The notes beneath the pieces were generated by a model. It made no database searches and was not told the DNA's origin. It saw only the letters and a list, made by a program, of their open reading frames with translations. Source: CBDAKK01 sp965196605 (lineage in GTDB: Bacteria; Spirochaetota; Spirochaetia; WTKD01; G963693115). From it: a stretch of DNA of 64,000 nucleotides. Location of the stretch: NCBI GenBank assembly GCA_965196605.1, contig CBDAKK010000004.1, positions 124,001 through 188,000 of the forward strand, read 5' to 3'. The stretch's first letter is position 1. Every line of letters starts with the position of its first letter. Positions 16,909 to 25,619 of this stretch are shown here, piece after piece. The position numbers and the translations under genes were made by a program.

Positions 16909-18288
16909 TTACACGGGCAAGTCGCCTAGTATTTTTTTGCTCTCCATGTAGTACACACGGCTTTGGCGTTTTGATGCAAGGTGCTCTTTCAAACGCGCTT
17001 CTGGTATTTCTGTTTTTTCTTGCAGCTTTACAAAGCCGAGGCGCTCAAACCAGTCGCCTGTCTTAAGTGTAAAAACAAATACTTTTTTATACTGCTGCTT
17101 CTTTGCCTTGGCAAGTAAATATTGCATAAGCGTTGTCCCAATACCGCGCGAGTCCTCGTCAAGACTGGTTGCGAGCGCCGCTATTTCTGCCGTGCCTTCG
17201 CCGAGGTCGTGTAAGGCTGCCACGCCGCGTATGTGCCCGTCCGTCTTGTAGACAACAAAATCCGCGTGTTCCTCTATAAGCGTTTCCATACTTCGTGGCT
17301 TGAGAATGTCTTGTTCTATCAAGGGCTTCATAAGCAGCAGCACGTCCGCAGCGTCTTCTTTTTGCATGGAAGTAATTGCTTCATACTTGTCCGCGTACAT
17401 CATGAGTCCCGACCCTTGGTTTGAAAAAACCTCAATCAGCAATGAACCGTCATGTGAGCCGTTTAATACGTGTACTCGTTCTATGCCTTGTTCCAATGCT
17501 TGCACTGCATGACTTACAATGGGGGAACACGGTAAAGCATTTTTACTACCCGACTCTAGCATTTTTTTTGCCTTCAGCGCGGTCATACGACGTATGCCAC
17601 TTTCTTTTGTAGCTTTGCTCTCTGTCGGTTGCGTTGCCTTTGTTACTTGCTCCGCAAAATTGGCATGAGTATGCCCCGTGAGAATGAAAATAAGCTTCGT
17701 AGCCCTCATCATAACGCTCGTCTTCGTTGCAACTTCCACGGGGTTTAAGTAATACGGCCTTCCGGTATAACTCCACCCTATTGCGGGAAACACGGGAATA
17801 ATAGCATCGCGGAGCAGCTTATCAACGGCGGCCAAGTCCACTTTATCCACAAACCCCGAATGCTTGTAATCTATGCCATCAATAACTCCGTAGCTACGCG
17901 CCAAAGTCCAGTTTCCAATAACGGCTGTCTGCCTATATCGTGCAAAGTGCGTGATAATTTGGCTTACCACGTCAAAGGACGCCCTTTGGATTGTAGGCAT
18001 GTCTTCTTCCGACAACACGGGACGCGTTGGTTGAAAATCATTTTCCACCCCATTTTCCAAGAGCCCATGTGCCTTTGTCGCACATCGCACCTCGGGCACT
18101 ATCATAATACGTATGCCAGAGCGCACCATGTACACAATGTCTCTTATGAGCACATGCATTGTTTCAGACGAGAGTATGGCGTCATCGAGGTAGAGCGTGA
18201 AAATTTTGTTTTTATACTTTTGAGAATACGAGAAAACATCGCGGATGTAATGTGGCGTTATATGGTCCATGAGCTGCCCTATTGTCAT
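16909..18288 (-). CDS. argA: Amino-acid N-acetyltransferase (N-acetylglutamate synthase), kinase-like plus GNAT domains
   Basis: The 459-residue protein has an ArgA-like layout. The N-terminal amino-acid-kinase fold spans residues about 15-285 ('KIFTLYLDDAILSSETMHVL', 'IRDIVYMVRSGIRIMIVPEV'). A GNAT domain follows at about 310-450, with 'AALATSLDEDSRGIGTTLMQ' (acetyl-CoA binding), 'KVFVFTLKTGDWFERLGFVK' and 'KRQSRVYYMESKK'. The W-F-x-x-x-G-F segment matches classical ArgA. It makes N-acetylglutamate from glutamate and acetyl-CoA, the first step of arginine synthesis, and is normally arginine-inhibited through the kinase-like domain. A TACAAT overlaps the ATG at 18288; if used, the ATG at 18267, preceded by AGGG, would be the real start. 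Other arg genes are distant. Confidence 0.85.
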   Translation of the reverse strand: MTIGQLMDHITPHYIRDVFSYSQKYKNKIFTLYLDDAILSSETMHVLIRDIVYMVRSGIRIMIVPEVRCATKAHGLLENGVENDFQPTRPVLSEEDMPTIQRASFDVVSQIITHFARYRQTAVIGNWTLARSYGVIDGIDYKHSGFVDKVDLAAVDKLLRDAIIPVFPAIGWSYTGRPYYLNPVEVATKTSVMMRATKLIFILTGHTHANFAEQVTKATQPTESKATKESGIRRMTALKAKKMLESGSKNALPCSPIVSHAVQALEQGIERVHVLNGSHDGSLLIEVFSNQGSGLMMYADKYEAITSMQKEDAADVLLLMKPLIEQDILKPRSMETLIEEHADFVVYKTDGHIRGVAALHDLGEGTAEIAALATSLDEDSRGIGTTLMQYLLAKAKKQQYKKVFVFTLKTGDWFERLGFVKLQEKTEIPEARLKEHLASKRQSRVYYMESKKILGDLPV

Positions 18289-18318
18289 TGTAGCGTAAAC
18301 CTACGGGCTTTTTACGCT
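18287..18318 (-). promoter_or_regulatory. argA upstream region: -10 candidate and 8-bp dyad
   Basis: The reverse strand carries TACAAT (complement of 18287-18292). An inverted repeat AGCGTAAA (18292-18299) / TTTACGCT (18311-18318) is separated by 11 bases and directly abuts the -10. It does not match the usual ArgR box. It may be an operator or chance. Confidence 0.35.
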
Positions 18319-18363
18319 GTAAGCCTTAGAGCAAGACGCAAGTACGATTGTATTTATAAAGAA

Positions 18364-19767
18364 CTAAAATCTTATGCCTATACCAAACAATGTATTCACA
18401 AAAAGCAGTGATGTTACGCGCTGTACTCTTTGTGTTGAACGCCGTATTCGAGCATTGTTATTGTTGTCGTCTATAGCTCCAACATTCTTCAACGGGAACC
18501 ATGTAATACCAAGGTCAAATATAATGCGTATATACCCTGATTCTTTTATGGGTATGTTATATGCAAACCCCAATCCCCCATTTGCTTGACCTTGTACTTG
18601 CGTATCGTTTTTTATTTTTTTGATAGTTTTCGGTATGGTGAGCGTAGATGCTGAGACAAAACCACCACCACCGCGTACAATGAATTCCGTATTCTTAGCA
18701 ATGGGGAACACTCCACTCACAAATGCAGAAAACCCTAGAAAGGAATAGGTTTTTTCTGACTCTCTGCTTACTGGAATTATAAAAGGTGTTTCAAGCCCTA
18801 AGGCTAAGAATGGCACTTGTGGCGAAAATGCAACACGCATGGACCCTGATAAAAAATGTGAGGACCCAAAACTTTCGCTAGAGAGTGCGAGATAAGAATA
18901 GCCCAGCAAAAAATTGCTTGTAATCATAGAATTCAAAAATGTTGCATTTGGAGATGATATCGTAGATTGTGCTTCATCGCCGTTTGGAGGACTAATAATT
19001 ACATTGTATTCATCGAGTATGGGGCTTGCTACAAATGCTCCAAGCCTCACTGGTTTTTCAGTATCATCTTGTGATATTTCCAGTATTTCAATGAAGTTCT
19101 TTTTCTCGCGTATGACAATCTTTGTAGGCGAAGGCTCTTCTAACATCACTCGATTAAGACGCACAAAATACGGCTTGGCATTTTCACCATTCTTAGCTTC
19201 ATGTGAAATAAAAATTACAGAGCGCTTATGCATTTTTGATAATATCTCAAGAATTTGAGACAATCTCTGGGTTATTGCATCAGAGTTTCTCGTATTGAGA
19301 ACATCAAAGATACTGAACGCACTTAAGACAGCATCAAAGGTAGTGGTAAACGATATACTATGTAAACTTTTCATTTTTTTATCGTGGTAAAAAAAATCAA
19401 TAGTTACCTTGTAGGCTTGATTTCTTCCAAGATATTGTGTATTAATAACTATTACATTTGTGTAGTTTTGTTCCACATAGTGTCCGGCAAGTGCAGGAGC
19501 ATTTTCATTTTTTAAAGGAGGGGTGAACGTAAATGAAATGTTATATCTTGTTTGGTACTCTTCATTTTTTTTAAGAGACAAAAAGAATTTTTGCGCAAGT
19601 AAGTTTGCGACAAGCTGCTCTTGCGCCTTTTGATTTTGGGCGTTTGGCACCAGTATAATAGATGGATCTTTTGATGACACCTTTGCAAAAAGAGCATGCG
19701 TAGGTATCATTACAATAAAAATAACTACAGAGAATACCAAGACATGCTTTTTAATAAGGAAACTCAT
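18364..19767 (-). CDS. Putative exported outer-membrane protein (467 aa)
   Basis: The N terminus is a signal peptide: basic 'MSFLIKKHV', hydrophobic 'LVFSVVIFIVMIPTHALF', cleavage near 'AKVSSK'. The first half (residues about 30-200) resembles a periplasmic domain with 'NVIVINTQYLGRNQAYKVTI'. The second half has alternating hydrophobic strands and glycine/aromatic-rich stretches, such as 'EFIVRGGGGFVSASTL', 'GGLGFAYNIPIKES' and 'IIFDLGITWFP'. The chain ends in 'FVNTLFGIGIRF', a terminal phenylalanine typical of outer-membrane beta-barrels. I do not recognise a named family. The gene is divergent from 19837, and both are probably driven from the palindrome at 19785-19798. Confidence 0.75.
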   Translation of the reverse strand: MSFLIKKHVLVFSVVIFIVMIPTHALFAKVSSKDPSIILVPNAQNQKAQEQLVANLLAQKFFLSLKKNEEYQTRYNISFTFTPPLKNENAPALAGHYVEQNYTNVIVINTQYLGRNQAYKVTIDFFYHDKKMKSLHSISFTTTFDAVLSAFSIFDVLNTRNSDAITQRLSQILEILSKMHKRSVIFISHEAKNGENAKPYFVRLNRVMLEEPSPTKIVIREKKNFIEILEISQDDTEKPVRLGAFVASPILDEYNVIISPPNGDEAQSTISSPNATFLNSMITSNFLLGYSYLALSSESFGSSHFLSGSMRVAFSPQVPFLALGLETPFIIPVSRESEKTYSFLGFSAFVSGVFPIAKNTEFIVRGGGGFVSASTLTIPKTIKKIKNDTQVQGQANGGLGFAYNIPIKESGYIRIIFDLGITWFPLKNVGAIDDNNNNARIRRSTQRVQRVTSLLFVNTLFGIGIRF

Positions 19768-19784
19768 AATTAGTAAATTACTAT

Positions 19785-19798
19785 ACTACAATTGTAGT
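19785..19798. promoter_or_regulatory. 14-bp palindrome carrying overlapping divergent -10 elements
   Basis: ACTACAATTGTAGT is perfectly self-complementary and contains TACAAT on both strands (19787-19792 forward; complement of 19791-19796 reverse). It lies in the 69-bp gap between the divergent genes at 19767 (reverse) and 19837 (forward). The predicted leaders are about 17 nt and 38 nt. Only the forward one has a Shine-Dalgarno-like GGAAGG. Confidence 0.5.
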
Positions 19799-19836
19799 GT
19801 ATGCTTATATCTTTATTTTTTGGAAGGCAATAAACC

Positions 19837-20703
19837 ATGCGTCACTCTCAAAGAAATAGCGCGTTTTTTTATATTTTTTGGGTAATATTGCTATTACTCG
19901 CAATTTTTATAACTATTTTAATACTTTCTACCGTATTTCCAAATTTTAAATTCTCGTTTACACAACTACGAGAACTCACCAAAAAAAAGTCCAACACTAA
20001 CATTGAACGCCTTGAGCCACATCAAGAAGTGCCTTCTCCTTCCAAAGCAGACAGCCAGTTACAGGGTCAAGAAACGCAAAATTTCGACAATGCTACGCAG
20101 AACGCAAATGGCCCTTCCATCAAAGAGCAAGCAAAGCTACCGCTTAATACTGACGATGCATCTACCACTCCTGAAATTCCACTTCATGAAGAAGAAGAAA
20201 CTGAAGCGTCTCTTTTTCAAAGTGCCCTCTTCATGCCATCATCGAGATTTCTTTCGCGAAATGGCAAGCGCTTTCTTGCAGGCTCTATAGAAATTAATAG
20301 TAAATTTCCAAGTGATTTTCAAGATACGCATGCTGTAATGCAAGAATATTCATTAAGCGCTTTTTCGGTACACGCTTCTATTGAAGTAGGGTGGAATACA
20401 CTCCTCTCATTTTCAGCCATAGATTCAATATTAGCTAAGACTTCGCAAAAGGCATTGCTTCCCCCTGTTGAAATTCCACCCTTAGAAATACTCGATATCC
20501 GACTTTCTGTATCTTCCGATGCTTTTGCAGAAAATAAACAACTCTCCCGCGCTGTCGCGAAAATTGTAAAAAGCTCCATAACTGCGTTTTTTGACTCTGG
20601 CAATATCCCAGCACATATTTTCTCAGACGCACAGCAAGCGCTTGCCGTGGCATACGTCTCGCATGGCTACCATGATATTGTCCTGTTTTCAAAAAAGGAA
20701 TGA
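19837..20703 (+). CDS. Membrane-anchored hypothetical protein (288 aa)
   Basis: A single N-terminal membrane anchor is visible: 'FFYIFWVILLLLAIFITILI' (residues about 10-30). A charged, low-complexity linker rich in Glu, Gln and Ser follows ('EVPSPSKADSQLQGQETQ'), then a folded C-terminal half from about residue 125 ('QSALFMPSSRFLSRNGKRFL', 'EVGWNTLLSFSAIDSILAK', 'ALAVAYVSHGYHDIVLFS'). The protein therefore probably sits in the inner membrane with a periplasmic domain. I recognise no family. GGAAGG precedes the ATG by 11 nt. The downstream CNNM/CBS gene starts 23 bases after the stop, so the two may be cotranscribed. Confidence 0.7.
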   Translation: MRHSQRNSAFFYIFWVILLLLAIFITILILSTVFPNFKFSFTQLRELTKKKSNTNIERLEPHQEVPSPSKADSQLQGQETQNFDNATQNANGPSIKEQAKLPLNTDDASTTPEIPLHEEEETEASLFQSALFMPSSRFLSRNGKRFLAGSIEINSKFPSDFQDTHAVMQEYSLSAFSVHASIEVGWNTLLSFSAIDSILAKTSQKALLPPVEIPPLEILDIRLSVSSDAFAENKQLSRAVAKIVKSSITAFFDSGNIPAHIFSDAQQALAVAYVSHGYHDIVLFSKKE

Positions 20704-20726
20704 GTAATTATTACTGATGTAACGTC

Positions 20727-22076
20727 GTGTTGTACCTCATATATATCTTCCTTTCATTATTATTCTCAGCGTTTTTTTCCGCCACCGAAACAGCCTTTGT
20801 TGCGCTTAGCGCCATGCAAGTAAAAGTGCTCAAAAGCCGCTATGCCTTGCGAGGAGCCATTATAGAGTTTTTGCAAAATCACAAGCCCATTTTCATTAGC
20901 GCCATGGTTGTGGGCAATAATGCGGCTAACGTAGTATTTTCAGTTTTTTCAACTCGTTACACCCTGTCCGTCTTTGGTGAACAAGCAGTCTTTGTCGCAA
21001 CAGTTCTTATAATTATCGCAATGCTCATCTTCGGAGAAATACCGCCTAAACAAATTGCCTTGCAATATCACATGCAGTTTCTCATCATATTTGCTCCCAT
21101 CCTTTTTGTGTTCTTCATCATCTTGTGGCCTGCTGCACAATTTTTTTCCCTCTTCTCCATAGTGGTGAAATTTTTCTTTAAAAACAAAAACACGCATGTC
21201 ATAGAAAGCATATCTCAAGAGCACCTACTCCATTTTTTGTACCAAATGCGTTTTATAAAAAATATTCCGCAAGAAAAAACGCGGCGCATTACCAGAGCCT
21301 TAACGCTTTCAGATATTCCCGTAGAAAACATAATGACGCACCGAAAAGATGTTTTTAGTTTTTCCGCTGACATGACCATTGCAGAAGCTGCGCAAAAATT
21401 GACCGAGACTTTTTATACACGAATACCCGTGTATGAGAATGATGACCTAGAACACATTGTAGGAGTTGTACACACTTCTCGCATTGTGAACAAGCTACTT
21501 TTTGACGGTGCGGCAGTGCAGGTAAAAACCATAATGCATGAAGCCGTAGTTTTGCAAGAGTCCACCACGGCAGAAGATGCCTTGACCATTTTTGAACAAA
21601 AGGGAACTCCCTTTGCCATAGTCATTGATGAATACGGAGGACTCGCGGGCGTGCTTGCAAATGCTGACATCTCCTCCTATGTGTTGAACATGCACTACTC
21701 GACTTCATCACACCATATTTCTTCTATAGAAAATAAAGAAGTTTTTAAAAGAGAGCGGCAGATTATTGAAGACGAGCGACGAAAAGGAATATTCTTTGTG
21801 TATGGAGAAGCTCCGCTTTCAGAGGTAGAAGAAATAGCGCACATTACACTTGAAGATAGGGGAGAATCTCATACCATTGGGGGATATCTCTCTGAGTACA
21901 CTGGCGGGGCCTACATTGCTGATGAGGAAGGGGCTAAAAACTTACCGCAGTTGAGACAGAAAAAAACCATTGAGCATGAACTGCTTGGACAGTTTACTAT
22001 ACTAGAAGAGAAAAATGGACGCATTGTTTTTTTGCGCTGGGAAAAACCGCAGCATGACGAGGCTGCTACATTTTAG
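20727..22076 (+). CDS. CNNM/CBS-domain membrane protein (HlyC/CorC family)
   Basis: The 449-residue protein has the full CNNM architecture. A DUF21 transmembrane domain comes first (residues about 1-150: 'FSAFFSATETAFVALSAMQV', 'AMVVGNNAANVVFS'). A CBS pair follows ('NIMTHRKDVFSFSADMTIAE' near 205 and 'TIMHEAVVLQESTTAEDALT' near 270, ending 'AIVIDEYGGLAGVLANADI'). A C-terminal CorC/HlyC transporter-associated domain closes the protein ('HTIGGYLSEYTGGAYIADEE'). The family is linked to magnesium or cobalt export and, in old literature, to hemolysin naming; toxin activity should not be assumed. The frame starts with GTG at 20727, without a visible ribosome-binding site. thrH follows after 19 bases. 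Confidence 0.88.
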   Translation: MLYLIYIFLSLLFSAFFSATETAFVALSAMQVKVLKSRYALRGAIIEFLQNHKPIFISAMVVGNNAANVVFSVFSTRYTLSVFGEQAVFVATVLIIIAMLIFGEIPPKQIALQYHMQFLIIFAPILFVFFIILWPAAQFFSLFSIVVKFFFKNKNTHVIESISQEHLLHFLYQMRFIKNIPQEKTRRITRALTLSDIPVENIMTHRKDVFSFSADMTIAEAAQKLTETFYTRIPVYENDDLEHIVGVVHTSRIVNKLLFDGAAVQVKTIMHEAVVLQESTTAEDALTIFEQKGTPFAIVIDEYGGLAGVLANADISSYVLNMHYSTSSHHISSIENKEVFKRERQIIEDERRKGIFFVYGEAPLSEVEEIAHITLEDRGESHTIGGYLSEYTGGAYIADEEGAKNLPQLRQKKTIEHELLGQFTILEEKNGRIVFLRWEKPQHDEAATF

Positions 22077-22095
22077 TAAAATCTAAGGACAAACA

Positions 22096-22725
22096 ATGAA
22101 AAATTCTGCATTGAGCAAGCACGCTATAATTACGCTAGATTTAGAAGGAGTTCTCATTCCTGAAATATGGCATAGGGTTTCAGAAGTTACGGGCGAACCC
22201 GTTTTTAAGCTTAGCACAAGAGATGTAAGCAACTACGATGAGCTTATGAACTTGCGCATAGAGGCTGCAAAAAAATGCAAGCTGACGCTCTCAGAAATAC
22301 AACGCATTGTGAGGGAAGACATACAACCATTTGAGGGCGCCGTGGAGTTTTTGCGCACCTTACGCACAAAAGCGGAAGTTGTAATTCTCTCCGACACCTT
22401 TGTCGAATTTATGAAGCCCGTCCGTGTACTCTTGGAACACCCCGTTATTTTTTGCAATTCCCTTCAAGCTGAAAACGACATAATACAACGCCACCTCATG
22501 CGCATGGAAGATGGCAAGCGCGCTGCGGTACATGCCTTCAAAACTCTACAATTCACCATTGCCGCAGCGGGGGATTCCTATAATGACATAGCCATGCTTC
22601 GAGAGGCAGATTACGGCGTGTTTTTTAAGCCCGCAAAAAAGGTGTTAGAAGAACACGCAGACCTCCCATCTTGTGAAACCTACCAAGAACTTACGCAGCT
22701 CTTTGACACCTTTTTTGCTTGGTAA
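22096..22725 (+). CDS. thrH: Phosphoserine phosphatase / homoserine phosphotransferase ThrH
   Basis: This 209-residue HAD-superfamily protein matches ThrH. Motif I is 'ITLDLEGVLIPEIWHRVSE', with 'DLEGVL' in place of the usual DxDGT; motif II is 'VVILSDTFVEF'; motif III and IV are 'KTLQFTIAAAGDSYNDIAML'. The segment 'LSTRDVSNYDELMNLR' is characteristic of ThrH rather than SerB. In Pseudomonas the enzyme dephosphorylates phosphoserine and can transfer the phosphate to homoserine. AAGGA lies eight bases before the ATG. It follows the CNNM/CBS gene closely and converges with the RidA gene. Confidence 0.9.
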   Translation: MKNSALSKHAIITLDLEGVLIPEIWHRVSEVTGEPVFKLSTRDVSNYDELMNLRIEAAKKCKLTLSEIQRIVREDIQPFEGAVEFLRTLRTKAEVVILSDTFVEFMKPVRVLLEHPVIFCNSLQAENDIIQRHLMRMEDGKRAAVHAFKTLQFTIAAAGDSYNDIAMLREADYGVFFKPAKKVLEEHADLPSCETYQELTQLFDTFFAW

Positions 22726-22762
22726 AATGTAAGAACCAAGCCTTATGACATATCACACCTTA

Positions 22763-23170
22763 TTACTTCTGATTATGCTTTGCTGCCCACATTTCTATTT
22801 CCACCAAAAAAGTGTACAAGAGCCCGGTTTGCACCGCAGTGCGGCAGGGCAAGGGCGCAGTAAAATAGGTTTTATATACCTCATTAAAACGCGGCCAAAG
22901 ACTTAAATCCGTTAAATACACATTGACTTTAAATACATTGTCGAGTGTACACCCTGCATAAGAAAGTTGCTTAATACAGTTTTCCATGGTGAATTTTGTT
23001 TGCGCTTCAATACTTTCTCCGACCACAACGCCCTCCATGTTTATAGGCGCTTGACCTGAAATGAGCACCAGCGTATCAAAGTTTACTTCGAGTACGGGTG
23101 AATAGGGACCCGCCGTGCTGTGTTGTACGGCACTCTGCGGTACTTGTTTTATTGGTGTGTTTTCTGACAT
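22763..23170 (-). CDS. ridA: RidA family enamine/imine deaminase
   Basis: The 135-residue protein has the YjgF/YER057c/UK114 fold signatures: 'STAGPYSPVLEVNFDTLVLI' then 'SGQAPIN', 'FTMENCIKQLSYAGCTLDNV' and 'PLPCRTAVQTGLLY', which holds the substrate carboxylate-binding arginine. RidA proteins hydrolyse reactive enamine/imine intermediates released by PLP-dependent eliminases. That fits its position as last gene of the operon, 12 bases after the SelA-like PLP enzyme. I infer it clears the product of that neighbour rather than acting only as a housekeeping protein. The assignment to RidA itself versus another Rid subfamily is not certain. Confidence 0.85.
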   Translation of the reverse strand: MSENTPIKQVPQSAVQHSTAGPYSPVLEVNFDTLVLISGQAPINMEGVVVGESIEAQTKFTMENCIKQLSYAGCTLDNVFKVNVYLTDLSLWPRFNEVYKTYFTAPLPCRTAVQTGLLYTFLVEIEMWAAKHNQK

Positions 23171-23182
23171 GCTACGCTCCTC

Positions 23183-24310
23183 TTACATGCTTAATCTTTT
23201 TTCAACGCTCTGCAACTTTGCAATAACTGCATTGACTTCAGTCTCTTGTAGGGTCATGGGGTTTATGAAAAATTGATCGCCCTCCGGTTTTATGAACACC
23301 GAGGGGCTTCCTTCCAGCATGGCGCGCGCCACAGCCTCCAATGGAAGTCTTTTTTTCGTTTGCACGGCGACGTAGGGCAGCGGTTGCCCCGCTTCATTAG
23401 GGAAGGCACGCTTCATGACATAGAGTGTGCTCTTTGCAAAAGTCTCCAAAATCAAGTTCACGCAATTTTCAGCAAAGCGCGCGCGCGTCCCTTCGTCTAC
23501 CAAGAGGTACTCCTTAAGCGCGGCATACAAGCCCGCTATCTCTTCCCTCCCTGTTTTAAGCATGCGCCCAAAGCCGTAGTTGGGAAAGTTTGTCTCCTGC
23601 ACAATTTTGAGAAAATCCTTTTTGCCTACAATCAAGCCGCTTGACTGCGGCCCGCGCAAGTCTTTACCGCCACTAAAAATTGCGACAGTCGCGCCCTGTT
23701 TTGTAAAGTCCCACAAATTGCTTTTTGGCGGTAGTTGCGCGGCGGCATCTACAACTACGGGCAACTTGTAGCGCTCACCGAGTTGTATAAATTGCTCCAA
23801 AGGCACGGCACCCGGAGTTGCAAGCCCATAAGGAGAGGAGACGTAGTAAAACAGCGCAGCCGTGTGTTCGCCAATAGCGTTTTCCACATCTTCTATGCTG
23901 GTACTCGCGTGTATGTTGGGGTAGCCCACCCAAGTTTGCTTCACGCCAAGTTGGCGCAAGACGTAGTCGTAGGGTATGTGGTGCGCGGCTAGGGCAACAA
24001 TTTCGCCTGCGTTCACTTTACCCCTTGTGAGGTAGCGCGCCTTTTTGCCGTGTTTGAGCGCAAGGGCACTGAGCGCGCACAAATACAAACCCGCAGCCGC
24101 GCCGTTGCACACAACGGCCGCCTCGTTGTGCGTCATCTGCGCTATTTTAGCCTGTACGGCATTTTGTAGTTCAGAAATGAGCACATGATCTTCAGCGGCC
24201 TCCTGCATTGCTTGCAGGGTCTGCGCGCTCATGCGTGAGCCACCTACAATGGTGTACGTCCCCGCAGCGTTAATCACGGGGGTCACACCCAATTCTTCAT
24301 AAATGTTCAT
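23183..24310 (-). CDS. SelA-like PLP-dependent lyase (D-glucosaminate-6-phosphate ammonia-lyase type)
   Basis: The 375-residue protein belongs to the SelA/DgaE group of fold-type I PLP enzymes. It starts 'NIYEELGVTPVINAAGTYTI', has the cofactor-binding 'VVCNGAAAGLYLCALSAL' near residue 70, the aspartate region 'YKLPVVVDAAAQLPP' and the Schiff-base lysine in 'VAIFSGGKDLRGPQSSGLIV' near residue 215. True selenocysteine synthase is about 460 residues and needs tRNA-Sec; this shorter form usually eliminates ammonia from an amino sugar acid or amino acid. The ATG overlaps the amidohydrolase stop by four bases, and ridA follows. I infer that it acts on the amino acid freed by the amidohydrolase. 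The exact substrate is unknown. Confidence 0.8.
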   Translation of the reverse strand: MNIYEELGVTPVINAAGTYTIVGGSRMSAQTLQAMQEAAEDHVLISELQNAVQAKIAQMTHNEAAVVCNGAAAGLYLCALSALALKHGKKARYLTRGKVNAGEIVALAAHHIPYDYVLRQLGVKQTWVGYPNIHASTSIEDVENAIGEHTAALFYYVSSPYGLATPGAVPLEQFIQLGERYKLPVVVDAAAQLPPKSNLWDFTKQGATVAIFSGGKDLRGPQSSGLIVGKKDFLKIVQETNFPNYGFGRMLKTGREEIAGLYAALKEYLLVDEGTRARFAENCVNLILETFAKSTLYVMKRAFPNEAGQPLPYVAVQTKKRLPLEAVARAMLEGSPSVFIKPEGDQFFINPMTLQETEVNAVIAKLQSVEKRLSM

Positions 24311-25542
24311 AATGCCTCTTCTGTCCGCACAAGGGCCTCACGCTCAGTCTCAAGCCCATACAACTGCGGCAAGCCTTCGTAGGGCTGCGCGCTGCGGGCG
24401 TTTAAGTCCCACACCAACTCACCTGCCTTAAACGTCATTTCACATTCAAGTTTTTCATCTCCCGTAACAGCGCCGCCGCCAGAGTCTGCAAACCCAAAAA
24501 CCCCCTTGCGTATTTGCCACACCGCAAGGTCTGCTTCTGCACCAACGCCCGCATGCCCCAAGTTGGGTTTGTGCAAGTACTGCGCGGGGCTACTACTTGC
24601 AAGCGCAAAAAGCTCCGCCCACGAGAGAGCGCTACACGCCTTTATTTTTGAAAGCGTTGTTGCAAGGTCAAACACCGCACCATTTACGCACAAACCATGC
24701 AAGTCTGTAGAAATGGAGTCGGGAACAAAGCCTTGGATAAGCGCAGGGACGGCGTTTCTAAACAAAAAACTCCCCGCGCCATGGCCGAGGTCAAATTTTA
24801 TGCCGCGCTCCTTGGCTCGTAGCAAGTAGGGGTACACTGTGCCCCCTTCGTCCAACACCGGTACGGGCGCCCTAAAGCAATGCGTGCTAATGTCACCGGG
24901 CTTGAGCATGCGCTCTATTAAGACATTGTAAGGACGCTCTTTTTTAAAAACACCAAAGTCCACCATAATGGGCAGCCCTACCTCCGCTTGCACCGCTTGC
25001 GCGTACTCCACATCTTTCCAGTCGGGTTTTTCATAATGCGCTATTTTTATGCCCACAATCACCGCGCCGTACTCCTTGCAGCATTTGACAAATGAGCGCG
25101 GGTCATTTCTCTCGGGGTACTGCTCAACCATGAGTGAACTCATCCCATAATCCGCAATGTTTACATACGCAAGAATTCGCGTTTTGGCTCTGTCTATCAC
25201 CGTGCTTTTAAAATGCGCAAAGTTGTAGCTACCCGCACTGCCCGTGTCCACCATGGTGGTGACGCCGCTGCGAAAGCTGTGGTAATCAGGCTGCAAGCTG
25301 TACTCACCCGCCCAGGCCTTGGGGAGCCCCGCGCTGTAGTAGCAATGCGCGTGAGCGTCAATTAAGCCGGGAGTTACTATAAGCCCTGCAAGGTCAAAGC
25401 ACTGTTTCGCGTGCGCGCGTTCAATGCGCTCTTCAACCGCAACAATGCGCCCACCTGCTATTGCAAGGTCACGGGGCGCGTCTATGCCATTGGCGGGGTC
25501 TATGAGACGTGCATTCTGTAGTAGATAATCGTAATACATCAC
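24307..25542 (-). CDS. Amidohydrolase superfamily enzyme (dihydroorotase/N-acyl-D-amino-acid deacetylase-like)
   Basis: The 411-residue protein has amidohydrolase-superfamily metal ligands in order: 'LIDAHAHCYYS' (HxH, near residue 70), 'VGIKIAHYEKP' (possible carboxylated lysine), 'DISTHCFRAP' and 'FDLGHGAGSF' (histidines), and 'DSISTDLHG' (aspartate). It resembles COG3964-type enzymes, which open cyclic amides or remove acyl groups from amino acids. The first ORF position, a methionine-rich 'MMYYDYLLQNARLIDPANGI', has a typical N-terminal beta-sandwich. It is flanked upstream by a sodium symporter and downstream by the SelA-like lyase (four-base overlap), suggesting hydrolysis of an imported N-acyl or cyclic amino-acid derivative before elimination. 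Confidence 0.82.
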   Translation of the reverse strand: MMYYDYLLQNARLIDPANGIDAPRDLAIAGGRIVAVEERIERAHAKQCFDLAGLIVTPGLIDAHAHCYYSAGLPKAWAGEYSLQPDYHSFRSGVTTMVDTGSAGSYNFAHFKSTVIDRAKTRILAYVNIADYGMSSLMVEQYPERNDPRSFVKCCKEYGAVIVGIKIAHYEKPDWKDVEYAQAVQAEVGLPIMVDFGVFKKERPYNVLIERMLKPGDISTHCFRAPVPVLDEGGTVYPYLLRAKERGIKFDLGHGAGSFLFRNAVPALIQGFVPDSISTDLHGLCVNGAVFDLATTLSKIKACSALSWAELFALASSSPAQYLHKPNLGHAGVGAEADLAVWQIRKGVFGFADSGGGAVTGDEKLECEMTFKAGELVWDLNARSAQPYEGLPQLYGLETEREALVRTEEAL

Positions 25543-25619
25543 GCTAGGTACTGGTTCTTACCCCATTGTAGCTCTAAGCACGGCGTTTTTTTAGACACTT
25601 CTACGTAGTGCATTGCAGT

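Noticed and set aside
18292..18318. ArgR operator upstream of argA
   Set aside because: The dyad does not resemble the usual ArgR box, and nothing similar was seen before argC or argG.
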